From the NCBI RefSeq assembly GCF_947503375.1, contig NZ_CANNDQ010000002.1:207182-271181 (forward strand): a stretch of DNA of 64,000 nt, read 5' to 3'. The notes beneath the pieces are model-generated. The model was not told the DNA's origin and searched no databases. It saw only the letters and a list, made by a program, of their open reading frames with translations. Origin of the DNA: an uncultured Psychroserpens sp. Lineage in GTDB: Bacteria; Bacteroidota; Bacteroidia; Flavobacteriales; Flavobacteriaceae. A program made the position numbers and the translations under genes. Positions 7,633-16,355 of the stretch are shown here, one piece after another; the stretch's first letter is position 1; the number at the start of each line of letters is the position of its first letter.

Positions 7633-9063
7633 ATGAAGTTATTTAAGATTAGTCTCCTAGTACTTGTTTCTATGGTTTTTACAAGTTGCTTTGAAGACAG
7701 AGACGACAATGCAATTTCTGCAAGTGAAATAAATGATTTTGTTTGGAAAGGAATGAATGCTGCTTATCTTTATAAAGCTGAAATTCCTGATTTGGCAAAT
7801 GACAGGTTCTCTTCTGATGAAGCATATGGAAATTATCTAAATAGTTTTTCAACTCCAGAAAGTTTATTTGAAAGTTTAATATTTGAAAGACAAACTGTAG
7901 ATCGTTTTAGCGTTATTATACCTAACTACATTACGTTTCAACAATCGCAACAAGGCACATCTCTTTCTAATGGTCTTGAATTTGAATTCTATTTAAAACC
8001 TGGAAGCGAAACCGAAGTCTTCGGCATCATAAGGTTAGTACTTAACAACAGTGTAGCAAGTGGAATGGGCTTACAACGTGGGCAAATATTTGATGCCGTG
8101 AATGGTACGCCTTTAAATATTAACAATTTTAATGATTTTCGCAGTCAGAATACCTATACCTTAAATTTTGCCAACTATGATGATAATGGTACTCCAGAGG
8201 TCGCTGATGATACTATTGTTTCAACTACAGATTCAGCGACTTTAACCAAACAAGTATACACCGAAAATCCAATTCATTTAACAAGTGTAATTGATGTTGG
8301 GGGAGAAAATGTTGGCTATTTGGTATACAATCGATTCAATCAAAACTTCAATGTTGCTTTAAATGATGCGTTTGCACAGTTTCAAGCTAGTAATATCCAA
8401 CATCTTGTTTTAGATTTGAGGTACAATCCTGGTGGTTCGGTAAATACGGCATCGCTTTTAGGAAGTATGATTACTGGTCAATTCAACGGTCAAATATTTT
8501 CTAAGCTAGTATATAATGAAACACAGCAAGCTGCTAACCAAAATTTCAACTTTGTTAGCACTTTTGGAAGTAATGTAATTAATAATCTAGGCCTTAATAA
8601 AGTTTACGTGTTAACTACAGATGACTCTGCATCTGCAAGTGAATTGGTAATCAATAGTTTAGACGCCTATATTGATGTAGTACAAATTGGTAATTTTACT
8701 ACTGGAAAAACACAGGCATCCATAACTTTATTTGATTCACCAGATTTATCACCAAACGATATCAATCCAAATCACACCTATGCGATGCAGCCTTTAGTTG
8801 CAAATTCTATAAATGTAGATGACGTAGAAGTACCTCCTACAGGTCTAACGCCTGATATTGGCATCTTAGAAGCACCAAGGAATTTTGGAACACTTGGTGA
8901 TGTTAATGAGCCATTATTAGCAGCAGCTATTGCTGACATACAAGGGCTCGGTCGATTTGCACAACAAACAGGTTTAAGATCTATAAAAAGTAAAAAACAG
9001 CCTTTAGAAGAAGTAATGTACATTGAAAATGATGGCACACTCAATAAGCTTAAGTTTCAGTAA
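7633..9063 (+). CDS. S41 family (C-terminal processing-like) peptidase lipoprotein
   Basis: A serine peptidase of the tail-specific protease family, anchored as a lipoprotein. A signal peptide ends in the lipobox FTSC. A family N-terminal cap follows (DFVWKGMNAAYLY), then a PDZ-like segment (SGMGLQRGQIFDAVNGTPL) and the protease core. The core has LDLRYNPGGSVNTA, the serine-bearing TDDSASASELVINSLD, and the lysine region FTTGKTQAS, so the Ser-Lys pair looks intact. Translation could also start at TTG 7618, five codons upstream; I prefer the ATG because it gives a compact signal peptide. The gene is monocistronic, with a bidirectional terminator just after it. Envelope protein processing is the likely role; the substrate is unknown. 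Confidence 0.92.
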   Translation: MKLFKISLLVLVSMVFTSCFEDRDDNAISASEINDFVWKGMNAAYLYKAEIPDLANDRFSSDEAYGNYLNSFSTPESLFESLIFERQTVDRFSVIIPNYITFQQSQQGTSLSNGLEFEFYLKPGSETEVFGIIRLVLNNSVASGMGLQRGQIFDAVNGTPLNINNFNDFRSQNTYTLNFANYDDNGTPEVADDTIVSTTDSATLTKQVYTENPIHLTSVIDVGGENVGYLVYNRFNQNFNVALNDAFAQFQASNIQHLVLDLRYNPGGSVNTASLLGSMITGQFNGQIFSKLVYNETQQAANQNFNFVSTFGSNVINNLGLNKVYVLTTDDSASASELVINSLDAYIDVVQIGNFTTGKTQASITLFDSPDLSPNDINPNHTYAMQPLVANSINVDDVEVPPTGLTPDIGILEAPRNFGTLGDVNEPLLAAAIADIQGLGRFAQQTGLRSIKSKKQPLEEVMYIENDGTLNKLKFQ

Positions 9064-9073
9064 AAACATAAAA

Positions 9074-9099
9074 AAAAGCCACTCAATGGAGTGGCTTTT
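9074..9099. terminator. Bidirectional intrinsic terminator
   Basis: Perfect 11-bp arms AAAAGCCACTC and GAGTGGCTTTT enclose a 4-nt loop. It sits between the convergent S41 peptidase and TonB receptor genes and can serve both. Confidence 0.85.
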
Positions 9100-9103
9100 C
9101 TGT

Positions 9104-11035
9104 TTATAAACCTAGCGTAAACCCTATATTAATATTTCGCCCTCTGGTTGTGTAACCAAACAACTCATTATACGCTTCATTTAAAACATTACTAATGCTT
9201 CCAAATAACTTAATTTTGTCTTTCGCGATTTTATGACTGATATAAAAGTCTACTAAACTGTAAGATCTCAAAGAAACTGTTTCACTGGTAAAGGTATCGT
9301 TATTAAAAAATGCATCGTCTCTATCGTCATTGAACTGATAACTTAAACTCATGAACGTTTTATTGGTCATTTCATAGTTAAGAGCAGCATTAACTTTGAT
9401 TTCAGGAATTCTAAGATTCAAATCGTCTTCTACTTTTGTGTAAGTTCCATTAGTCCTTAACTGCAAGTCTTTCGTGATTTTCACGTTAGCGACTAATTCT
9501 ATTCCACTTGCTGTGAAATCATCTTCAATATTGGTGTATTGAAACACAAAATTTCCTTGGTCAACAAAATCAACAAAATGTTCTTCCATACGATTAAAAT
9601 AGACCACACTTAATGTTGCTTTATTTTTAATCCCAATCTCTGCTCCTATTTCAAAAGTTGTGTTTTCCTCTGGTTTTAATTCAATATTCCCAAATGAAGG
9701 TTCAAATAATTGAAACAATGAAGGTGCGATAAAAGAGGTACTATAACTTACCAATCCTTTAACATAACCAAAATTGAGGTCTTTTTTAAATGACGGATTA
9801 ATACTATACACCAAATGGTTACCATATTCGCTATGATTATTCAAGCGCATGCCTGCATTAATGTTTAGTCCAAAATCTGATACGTATACAACATTCATAT
9901 AAGGGTCTACAATAGTAAAAGTAGCATCATCAGGATTGATATCTTGAATAAAATCTGAACTATCAAAAGGAATAGAAAAACTTTCAATCTTATTTTGCTG
10001 TGCATTAACACCTATAACTGTATAGAACTTATCATTGAAATTGTATCGATTAAAGATATCTCCAACAAAACTCTCAGCCTTAAACCGTGTCGGAAAACTA
10101 GATACAATCTGTCTATCGATATTATTGTAAGCAGCATTTAGAGTAATATTTCCTTTATTATACTTAAACTCTGGAGAAACACCAATTCTATATTGACTTG
10201 TAGTTGATAAATTATCGGCATCTGCAAGTCCAAAGCCATCATCAAACTCAGTTTTGAATTTATCAAAACTTGTGTAGGCTTTTAACTTAAATGCATCTGA
10301 AAATTGATAGCCAACACTCAAATAACCATTGTGTGTATTAAATGCATCAGATTCGCTTCCAGATTCAATAGCTGATAAGCCATCTGTAAATTGATGCCCA
10401 AAACTAGCTAGGTAGCTAAATTTATTAAGCGTTCCATTAATAGACACACTATTTAAGAAGTTTTCAACGGCATAATCATCGTCCTTTTGAGATTGATTAG
10501 TTCCTAGAGTACTCGTTAAGTTAACTGCAACTGCATCTTTTGTAGCGCGTTTCAATTTGATGTTGATAACAGCTGTAGCCGCACCAGTTCCGTATAGTGT
10601 GCTTGATGCTCCTTTTAAAATTTCAATACTCTCCACTTGATTGGCATTTAACAAACGTAAATCGTAATCATTTGCTATTTGTGAAGCATCAGTAACTGCA
10701 ATACCATCAATAAGTACTAATACTTGACGATTTCTACCACCTCTTACAAAGTAATTCAAATTTTGTCCTGCATTACTTTTTGTACCATTAATTTCAATAC
10801 CAGCGGTATTGTTAATTATTTCAGCAATAGATTTTCCCTGCTGATTTTCAAGTTCTTTTTGAGTGATCTTGGTAATAACCTTACCAGAATTTTCTCGTTT
10901 TAAGTTGAATCTAGAATCGGTTATCACTACCTCATCTAATTGCTCAATTTTTAATGAATCGGTTTGCTGTTGTGCCATACCAAAAGCTGAGATACTAAAA
11001 GATAGTATACCAAATACCATTGTTTTTTTGTTCAT
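9104..11035 (-). CDS. btuB: TonB-dependent outer-membrane receptor for cobalamin (BtuB-like)
   Basis: Outer-membrane active transporter powered by TonB. After a signal peptide (about 1-21, ending GMAQQ) comes a TonB-box-like stretch (DEVVITDSRFNLKREN) and the plug domain (KSIAEIINNTAGIEI, VRGGRNRQVLVLIDGI, ESIEILKGASSTLYGTGAA). A beta-barrel occupies about residues 150-643 and ends in an aromatic-rich last strand (INIGFTLGL). The 643-residue length is typical of BtuB. The substrate call rests on context: a canonical cobalamin riboswitch precedes the gene on the same strand, and a divergent binding protein-permease-ATPase operon lies next to it. When cobalamin is plentiful the riboswitch should reduce expression. 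Cobalamin or a related corrinoid is therefore the likely ligand. Confidence 0.92.
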   Translation of the reverse strand: MNKKTMVFGILSFSISAFGMAQQQTDSLKIEQLDEVVITDSRFNLKRENSGKVITKITQKELENQQGKSIAEIINNTAGIEINGTKSNAGQNLNYFVRGGRNRQVLVLIDGIAVTDASQIANDYDLRLLNANQVESIEILKGASSTLYGTGAATAVINIKLKRATKDAVAVNLTSTLGTNQSQKDDDYAVENFLNSVSINGTLNKFSYLASFGHQFTDGLSAIESGSESDAFNTHNGYLSVGYQFSDAFKLKAYTSFDKFKTEFDDGFGLADADNLSTTSQYRIGVSPEFKYNKGNITLNAAYNNIDRQIVSSFPTRFKAESFVGDIFNRYNFNDKFYTVIGVNAQQNKIESFSIPFDSSDFIQDINPDDATFTIVDPYMNVVYVSDFGLNINAGMRLNNHSEYGNHLVYSINPSFKKDLNFGYVKGLVSYSTSFIAPSLFQLFEPSFGNIELKPEENTTFEIGAEIGIKNKATLSVVYFNRMEEHFVDFVDQGNFVFQYTNIEDDFTASGIELVANVKITKDLQLRTNGTYTKVEDDLNLRIPEIKVNAALNYEMTNKTFMSLSYQFNDDRDDAFFNNDTFTSETVSLRSYSLVDFYISHKIAKDKIKLFGSISNVLNEAYNELFGYTTRGRNINIGFTLGL

Positions 11036-11114
11036 TGTAATCTAAAATTACTCGGAATAGCATGAATCTTTCACACCAAAACTTTTATCCCGAAAGTTTG
11101 ACTTCTATGTTTGA

Positions 11115-11280
11115 ATTTGGCAGGTCTCCTGACTTGCGTCTTGCTATTGGTCTTCCCAGAAAAAATTCCAGTGACGTGAAGGTAATAGCAAGCCTAATAG
11201 CTTACAGTTGCGGGAACAGTTCTGGACTTTCACCAGATTCCCTTTTAATCAATAATCGCTAAACGGTTATTGAACCTAAA
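11115..11280 (-). ncRNA. Cobalamin (AdoCbl) riboswitch
   Basis: The minus strand shows the conserved blocks of the cobalamin riboswitch in order: GGGAATCTGGTGAAAGTCCA, then GTTCCCGCAACTGTAA, then CACTGG with a following GGGAAGAC, and finally the B12 box GACGCAAGTCAGGAGACC (11140 down to about 11123). It ends about 80 nt before the receptor start. I saw no stem followed by a U-tract in that leader, so control could be at translation rather than termination (inference). With the promoter and leaders it fills most of the 329-bp gap 11036-11364. Confidence 0.95.
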
Positions 11281-11287
11281 TTCGATG

Positions 11288-11295
11288 CGAAAGTA
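11288..11295 (-). promoter_or_regulatory. Promoter -7 element of the riboswitch-btuB transcript
   Basis: TACTTTCG on the minus strand matches TAnnTTTG at 7 of 8 positions and would start transcription right at the 5' end of the riboswitch. No clear -33 element. Confidence 0.35.
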
Positions 11296-11336
11296 AACAT
11301 TTTGTTTAAGGATTCACTAATAACTTTAAATAATAT

Positions 11337-11344
11337 TACTTTTG
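11337..11344 (+). promoter_or_regulatory. Promoter -7 element of the btuF-btuC-btuD operon
   Basis: TACTTTTG matches TAnnTTTG and lies 20 nt before the TTG start at 11365, leaving a very short leader with no room for a riboswitch on this strand. No -33 element at normal spacing. Confidence 0.4.
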
Positions 11345-11364
11345 AAGAAATTAAAGCTTAAATT

Positions 11365-12507
11365 TTGAAAAGACTATTTATTATTAGTTTTTGCGTTGTT
11401 CTATTTAATTGCAAAGAAGATAAAGCCGTATCAAAACAACTGCCTAAAACAACAGAAACATCATTTCTTAGTTATGCTGAAGGCTTTTCAGTATCAACGA
11501 ATGAAGCATTTAGTGTTTTGAACATAAATAACCCTTGGCCTAAATCTGAAAAGAGCTATTCGTATGCACTAATTAAAAAAGAAAATGCACCAAAAATCAC
11601 GTTGAATAAAGATGAATTTGATGGAATTATAACAATTCCTATTCAAAAAATAGTTGTTACATCAACAACTCACATTCCTGCATTAGAGCTCTTAGGAGTG
11701 GAACAATCACTTGTTGGTTTTCCTGGAACAGATTACATCTCCTCTGACAAAACCCGACAACGAATTGACAACGATAACGTGAGAGAGTTAGGCACTAATG
11801 AAGGTATTAACACTGAAGTCTTATTAGATTTACATCCAGATGTAGTTGTTGCCTTTGGTGTTGATGGTACGAATAAAGGCATGGAGGTCATCGAACGTTC
11901 GGGAATTTCTGTTATATATAATGGTGATTGGGTAGAAAAATCACCTTTAGCTAAAGCGGAATGGATTAAATTTTTCGGTCTACTTTATAATAAAGAAAAT
12001 GTTGCCGATTCAATTTTTAACCAAATCGAAAAGGATTACTTGGAAGCTAAAAAAATTGCATCCAACGCAACTTCAAAACCTAGCATACTATGTGGCGCAA
12101 TGTACAAAGATGTTTGGTACTTGCCTAATGGCACAAGCCCTGAAGCACAGTTTTTAGACGATGCCAATACAAATTATCTTTGGAGTGACACTAAGGCATC
12201 TGGAAGTCTAGCATTGAGTTTTGAAGCTGTGTTTAACAAGGCTAAAGATGCGCAGTTATGGTTAAGTCCGTCATATTATACAAGCTATGAAGATTTAGCG
12301 AAAGCCAATTCGCATTACACAGAATTTAAGGCGTTTCAAAATAAAAATATATTTACATTTTCTAACACAACCGGAAGAACAGGTGGTATTTTATATTACG
12401 AAATGGGAATAGCTCGTCCAGACCTTGTACTAAAGGATATGATAAAAATATGCCACCCAGAATTACTAACTACCTATGAAACCACATTCTTTAAACCATT
12501 GCAATAG
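11365..12507 (+). CDS. btuF: ABC transporter substrate-binding lipoprotein, corrinoid uptake (BtuF-like)
   Basis: Captures the substrate in the periplasm and delivers it to the inner-membrane ABC importer. The 380-residue protein has a short lipoprotein signal (lipobox LFNC at about residues 13-16). It then shows the two-lobe periplasmic binding fold of the TroA/BtuF class: KIVVTSTTHIPALELLG, then EVLLDLHPDVVVAFG, then KAEWIKFFGLLYNKE, and a C-terminal lobe with LWLSPSYYT. The start codon is TTG at 11365; no ATG lies nearby. The permease starts immediately at the stop codon. The family also includes iron-siderophore binders. Cobalamin is inferred from the adjacent riboswitch-controlled receptor. 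Confidence 0.85.
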   Translation: MKRLFIISFCVVLFNCKEDKAVSKQLPKTTETSFLSYAEGFSVSTNEAFSVLNINNPWPKSEKSYSYALIKKENAPKITLNKDEFDGIITIPIQKIVVTSTTHIPALELLGVEQSLVGFPGTDYISSDKTRQRIDNDNVRELGTNEGINTEVLLDLHPDVVVAFGVDGTNKGMEVIERSGISVIYNGDWVEKSPLAKAEWIKFFGLLYNKENVADSIFNQIEKDYLEAKKIASNATSKPSILCGAMYKDVWYLPNGTSPEAQFLDDANTNYLWSDTKASGSLALSFEAVFNKAKDAQLWLSPSYYTSYEDLAKANSHYTEFKAFQNKNIFTFSNTTGRTGGILYYEMGIARPDLVLKDMIKICHPELLTTYETTFFKPLQ

Positions 12508-13530
12508 TTGAATTCTAAATACACATACACGTTTTTAGCCTTAAGTATCGTCTTGCTAATTTCTATGTTGGGAAACATCAGTTTAGGATCTGTAACTATT
12601 CCGATCACTGATGTTTTTGCTAGTATTTTTGGAACCTCAGAGAACGAATCTTGGCAATATATCGTTCAAAATTACAGATTACCTAAAGCGCTTACCGCAA
12701 TTTTAGTAGGCTCTGGTTTAGGAATATCAGGATTATTGATGCAAACCTTATTTAGAAACCCGTTAGCAGGCCCTTTTGTACTTGGTATAAGCTCAGGTGC
12801 AAGTCTAGGTGTTGCATTAGTGATTTTAGGCTCTGGGATATTTGGAGGTACTTTTGCTATAGTATTGATCTCTAAATGGAGCATTGTTGTTGCTGCAAGT
12901 TTAGGCAGTTTCTTGGTACTATTAGCGGTAGTGTTAGTATCATCAAAAGTAAGAGATACGATGGCGATCTTAATTATTGGACTCATGTTTGGAAGTATTA
13001 CTGCAGCTGTAGTAAGTGTGCTCTCTTACTTTAGCTCAGCAGAACAATTACAACAGTATATTTTTTGGGGATTTGGAAGTTTAGGAAACTTATCATGGAA
13101 CGAACTTTTGATTTTTTTCTGTATTTATTGTTTAGGTTTACTTTTAACACTATTTTCTATAAAAGCCTTAAACACTTTTCTATTAGGAGAAAACTATGCT
13201 AAAAGTTTAGGGTTGGACATAAAAAAAAGTAGATTTATCATTATTTTAGCAACAAGTTTACTCGCTGGAACCATTACTGCTTTTGCAGGACCAATTGCGT
13301 TTATAGGCTTAGCGATTCCGCATTTAACTAAACAACTATTTCATACTTCAAACCATAAGGTATTATTACCTGCTGTGTTCTTATTTGGTGCTATATTAAT
13401 GCTTATCTGTGATAGCATAGCTCAATTACCAACTAGTGATTACACCTTACCAATCAATGCTATAACATCTCTAATTGGAGCTCCAGTTGTGGTTTGGTTA
13501 TTAGTAAGGCAACGTAAAATGATGTTTTAA
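12508..13530 (+). CDS. btuC: FecCD-family ABC permease, corrinoid uptake (BtuC-like)
   Basis: Inner-membrane permease of a type II ABC importer. The 340-residue protein has about ten hydrophobic helices and the FecCD signatures RLPKALTAILVGSGLGISG, QTLFRNPLAGPFVLGISSGA and GPIAFIGLAIPHLTK; the last includes the coupling region that contacts the ATPase. Translation starts at TTG 12508, directly after the TAG of the binding-protein gene, so the two are translationally coupled. The ATPase gene begins 7 nt after its stop. Iron-chelate and cobalamin permeases share this family; the cobalamin assignment rests on the riboswitch and receptor next door. Confidence 0.88.
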   Translation: MNSKYTYTFLALSIVLLISMLGNISLGSVTIPITDVFASIFGTSENESWQYIVQNYRLPKALTAILVGSGLGISGLLMQTLFRNPLAGPFVLGISSGASLGVALVILGSGIFGGTFAIVLISKWSIVVAASLGSFLVLLAVVLVSSKVRDTMAILIIGLMFGSITAAVVSVLSYFSSAEQLQQYIFWGFGSLGNLSWNELLIFFCIYCLGLLLTLFSIKALNTFLLGENYAKSLGLDIKKSRFIIILATSLLAGTITAFAGPIAFIGLAIPHLTKQLFHTSNHKVLLPAVFLFGAILMLICDSIAQLPTSDYTLPINAITSLIGAPVVVWLLVRQRKMMF

Positions 13531-13537
13531 AAATAGT

Positions 13538-14332
13538 GTGACAAAAGCTAACAAACATATCGTCCTTAAAACCAACGACCTGAGTATTGGATATCAGTCA
13601 AAAAAGCATACAGCTGTCATTGCACAACACATTAATATAGAACTCGTCAGAGGTGAACTTATTGGTTTGGTTGGCGCTAATGGGATTGGTAAATCTACTC
13701 TACTAAGAACATTAACAGCATTACAACAACCGCTTTCAGGTACTATTGATTTGAATGGTAAATCACTTAACAGTTACTCAAATGTTGCATTGGCTAAAAC
13801 AATGAGTTTAGTATTAACCGAACAATTAGTTTCTAAAAACTTATCGGTCTTTGAGTTGATTGCTCTTGGTCGTCAACCTTATACCAATTGGGTTGGTAAT
13901 CTTAATGAAGAGGATATCGCCATAGTAAACACTTCTATTCAAAACACTAATCTCAATGATTTAAAACATCGCAAATGCTATGAGCTAAGTGATGGTCAAC
14001 TCCAAAAAGTAATGATTGCTCGTGCTTTAGCACAAGATACAGATTTGATCATTTTAGATGAACCTACAACACATCTAGACATGTATCATAAAGCCTATAT
14101 TTTAAAACTGTTACAGCTATTAGCTAAAGAAACCAATAAAACGATTCTATTTTCTTCTCACGAAATCGACTTAGCCATTCAACTGTGTCATACAATGGTT
14201 GTCATGACCACTGATAATGTTGTTTACGACTCACCATGCAATTTAATAGACCAAGGCATATTTGAAACCTTATTCCCAAAAGATTTGATTGGTTTTGATA
14301 AACAAACAGGTAGTTTTAGAGTAAAAAAATAA
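13538..14332 (+). CDS. btuD: ABC transporter ATP-binding protein, corrinoid uptake (BtuD-like)
   Basis: Cytoplasmic ATPase of the importer. The 264-residue protein has Walker A (GANGIGKST, about residues 43-51), a Q-loop region, the ABC signature in a variant form (LSDGQ), Walker B (LIILDEPTTHLD) and the switch histidine (FSSHEIDLA). The variant signature is common in the FepC/BtuD class. Translation starts at GTG 13538, 7 nt after the permease stop. It is the last gene of the three-gene plus-strand operon; the next gene, rmuC, has its own promoter element. Confidence 0.9.
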   Translation: MTKANKHIVLKTNDLSIGYQSKKHTAVIAQHINIELVRGELIGLVGANGIGKSTLLRTLTALQQPLSGTIDLNGKSLNSYSNVALAKTMSLVLTEQLVSKNLSVFELIALGRQPYTNWVGNLNEEDIAIVNTSIQNTNLNDLKHRKCYELSDGQLQKVMIARALAQDTDLIILDEPTTHLDMYHKAYILKLLQLLAKETNKTILFSSHEIDLAIQLCHTMVVMTTDNVVYDSPCNLIDQGIFETLFPKDLIGFDKQTGSFRVKK

Positions 14333-14378
14333 GCTAATAGTTTTCAGCTATCAACCTTCCGTCTTCAACCTTTTATTT

Positions 14379-14386
14379 TATCTTTG
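14379..14386 (+). promoter_or_regulatory. Promoter -7 element of rmuC
   Basis: TATCTTTG matches TAnnTTTG and lies 20 nt before the rmuC ATG. No clear TTG -33 element. Confidence 0.45.
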
Positions 14387-14406
14387 GGTAAATTTCAACT
14401 CTTTTC

Positions 14407-15732
14407 ATGAACGATAATCTAATACTTATTATAGCCATTCTTGTCTCTGGAGCAATAGGTGCCTATTTGGGCATGTTATTTATTAAACTAAAAAGTAAAA
14501 GTGAGCAAAGTACATTAGCGGAACGTCAAAATCAAATGTCGATTACTATTGAAGATCTTAAACAAAACTTATCCCAGCTTGAAAGCGAACGTGAAGCTAT
14601 AAGACGTGAGAAAGAGTTTTTAAATACTGAATTAACACGAAAAAATACTGAATACGAAAATCTTCAACAACAAAACTTAAAGCGTGATCAAGAGTTAGAA
14701 GAACGCCAAGCACAACTGAGAAAGGATTTTGAGTTATTAGCTACAAAAATTCTTGATGAGAAATCTGAAAAATTCACGCTTCAGAATAAAGAAAACATCA
14801 AAAATATCTTAAACCCATTACAAGAAAAAATTCAAGTCTTTGAGAAAAAAGTTGAAGATACCCAAAAGGAAAGTATCAGTATGCATTCGGCTTTAAAAGA
14901 GCAATTATTAGGTTTAAAAGACCTTAACCAACAAATGGCTAAAGAGGCAACCAATTTGACCAAAGCCTTAAAAGGAGACAGTAAAATGCAAGGAAATTGG
15001 GGTGAATTGGTCTTAGAACGTGTATTAGAGAAGTCTGGTTTAGAGAAAGATCGTGAATATTATGTTCAACAAAGCTTTACACTATCTGATGGGTCAAGGG
15101 TTTTACCAGATGTTGTATTACATTTACCAGACAATAAAAAGATGATCATTGATAGTAAAGTATCATTAACAGATTATGAACGTTATGTCAACGCAAATGA
15201 TGAAGAACGCCATGTGTTTTTAAAATCACACATCAATTCTATAAGAAAGCATGTTGACCAGCTTTCAGAAAAAAACTATCAGGACCTATATGATATTGAG
15301 TCGCCAGATTTTGTACTCCTTTTTATACCGATTGAACCTGCTTTTGCAATAGCAATAAACGAAGATAATTCGCTATACAATAAAGCGTTTGAAAAGAACA
15401 TTGTAATTGTAACACCCTCTACATTATTAGCAACATTGCGTACCATAGATACCATGTGGAATAATGAAAAACAACAACGCAATGCGATAGAGATTGCAAG
15501 ACAGGCTGGAGCACTTTATGATAAATTTGAAGGCTTGGTAAAGGACTTAACTGGAGTAGGTAAAAAGATTGATGATGCCAAACGCGATTACACTTCAGCT
15601 ATGAATAAATTAGTTGATGGTCGTGGTAATCTGATTACAAGTGTAGAAAAGCTTAAGAAAATGGGAGCAAAAGCAAAAAAATCGTTACCTGAAGCAATCA
15701 TAAAACGTGCTCGCGATGAAGCAAAAGAATAA
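14407..15732 (+). CDS. rmuC: DNA recombination protein RmuC
   Basis: A 441-residue protein with one N-terminal transmembrane helix (about residues 4-26), a long coiled coil (about 30-190, rich in E, K, Q and L) and the RmuC nuclease-like core (about 195-400). Core motifs are KMQGNWGELVLERVLEKSGL, LPDVVLHLPDNKKMIIDSKV and FVLLFIPIEPAFAIA. The D-x-K pair in IIDSK agrees with a PD-(D/E)XK-type fold. In E. coli RmuC limits recombination between inverted repeats; its exact activity is still uncertain. A thioesterase gene follows at once. Confidence 0.93.
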   Translation: MNDNLILIIAILVSGAIGAYLGMLFIKLKSKSEQSTLAERQNQMSITIEDLKQNLSQLESEREAIRREKEFLNTELTRKNTEYENLQQQNLKRDQELEERQAQLRKDFELLATKILDEKSEKFTLQNKENIKNILNPLQEKIQVFEKKVEDTQKESISMHSALKEQLLGLKDLNQQMAKEATNLTKALKGDSKMQGNWGELVLERVLEKSGLEKDREYYVQQSFTLSDGSRVLPDVVLHLPDNKKMIIDSKVSLTDYERYVNANDEERHVFLKSHINSIRKHVDQLSEKNYQDLYDIESPDFVLLFIPIEPAFAIAINEDNSLYNKAFEKNIVIVTPSTLLATLRTIDTMWNNEKQQRNAIEIARQAGALYDKFEGLVKDLTGVGKKIDDAKRDYTSAMNKLVDGRGNLITSVEKLKKMGAKAKKSLPEAIIKRARDEAKE

Positions 15733-15738
15733 TTGATT

Positions 15739-16296
15739 ATGATGAATTATAAAACTGTAGACTCATCTCGAATTAGTATTTCTGAACTCATGCAACCATC
15801 ACATTCTAATTTTGGTGGTAAAATTCATGGTGGTTATATCTTGAGCCTGATGGATCAAATTGCATTTGCATGCGCCTCAAAACACTCTAAAACCTATTGT
15901 GTTACAGCTTCTGTAGATACTGTAGATTTTTTAAACCCCATTGAAATTGGTGAGTTAGTGACTATGAAGGCTTCAATTAATTTTGTAGGTCGTACCTCTA
16001 TGGTTGTTGGTATTCGTGTTGAGTCTGAAAACATTACAACTGGAGAAGTAAAACATTGCAACTCATCATATTTTACAATGGTTGCTAAAGATGATAAAGG
16101 TAATTCTATAGAAGTACCAGGTTTAATTATTAATGACGAGGTTGAAGTTAAACGCTTTTTAAAAGCCATAAAACGTACAGAAACGAAGCACTCAAGAAAA
16201 GTTGAATTTGACAGTAAAGATTTTTCACATACTAACTATTTAGAAGAATTGAAGCAATACAGAGTTAAAGTGGTGCTCCCAAAAAATTACAACTAA
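15739..16296 (+). CDS. Acyl-CoA thioesterase, hotdog fold
   Basis: Hydrolyses acyl-CoA to free fatty acid and CoA in the cytoplasm. The protein shows the hotdog core of the YciA/BFIT-like thioesterases: HSNFGGKIHGGYILSLMDQI (the HGG helix start), then ASVDTVDFLNPIEIGELV and VGRTSMVVGIRVESEN. The C-terminal extension (about residues 125-185) is charged. Open reading begins at TTG 15733 right after the rmuC stop; ATG 15739 or 15742 is more likely and I use 15739. Cotranscription with rmuC is probable from the 6-nt spacing. Its natural acyl chain length cannot be read from the sequence. Confidence 0.88.
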   Translation: MMNYKTVDSSRISISELMQPSHSNFGGKIHGGYILSLMDQIAFACASKHSKTYCVTASVDTVDFLNPIEIGELVTMKASINFVGRTSMVVGIRVESENITTGEVKHCNSSYFTMVAKDDKGNSIEVPGLIINDEVEVKRFLKAIKRTETKHSRKVEFDSKDFSHTNYLEELKQYRVKVVLPKNYN

Positions 16297-16331
16297 AAAA
16301 AGCCATCAATTTAAATTGATGACTTTTTTAT
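16295..16331. terminator. Bidirectional intrinsic terminator
   Basis: The palindrome ATCAATTTAAATTGAT is flanked by an A-run on the left and CTTTTTTT on the right. It separates the thioesterase gene from the convergent T9SS cargo gene. Confidence 0.75.
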
Positions 16332-16355
16332 TTATTTTGGTTTAGTTGTTATTAA

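Noticed and set aside
11062..11262. 66-residue open frame on the plus strand
   Set aside because: It lies fully across the minus-strand cobalamin riboswitch and has no family-like features.
13531..13560. Possible separate start for btuD upstream of GTG 13538
   Set aside because: In-frame alternatives are absent; the GTG is directly after the permease stop and gives the normal length.
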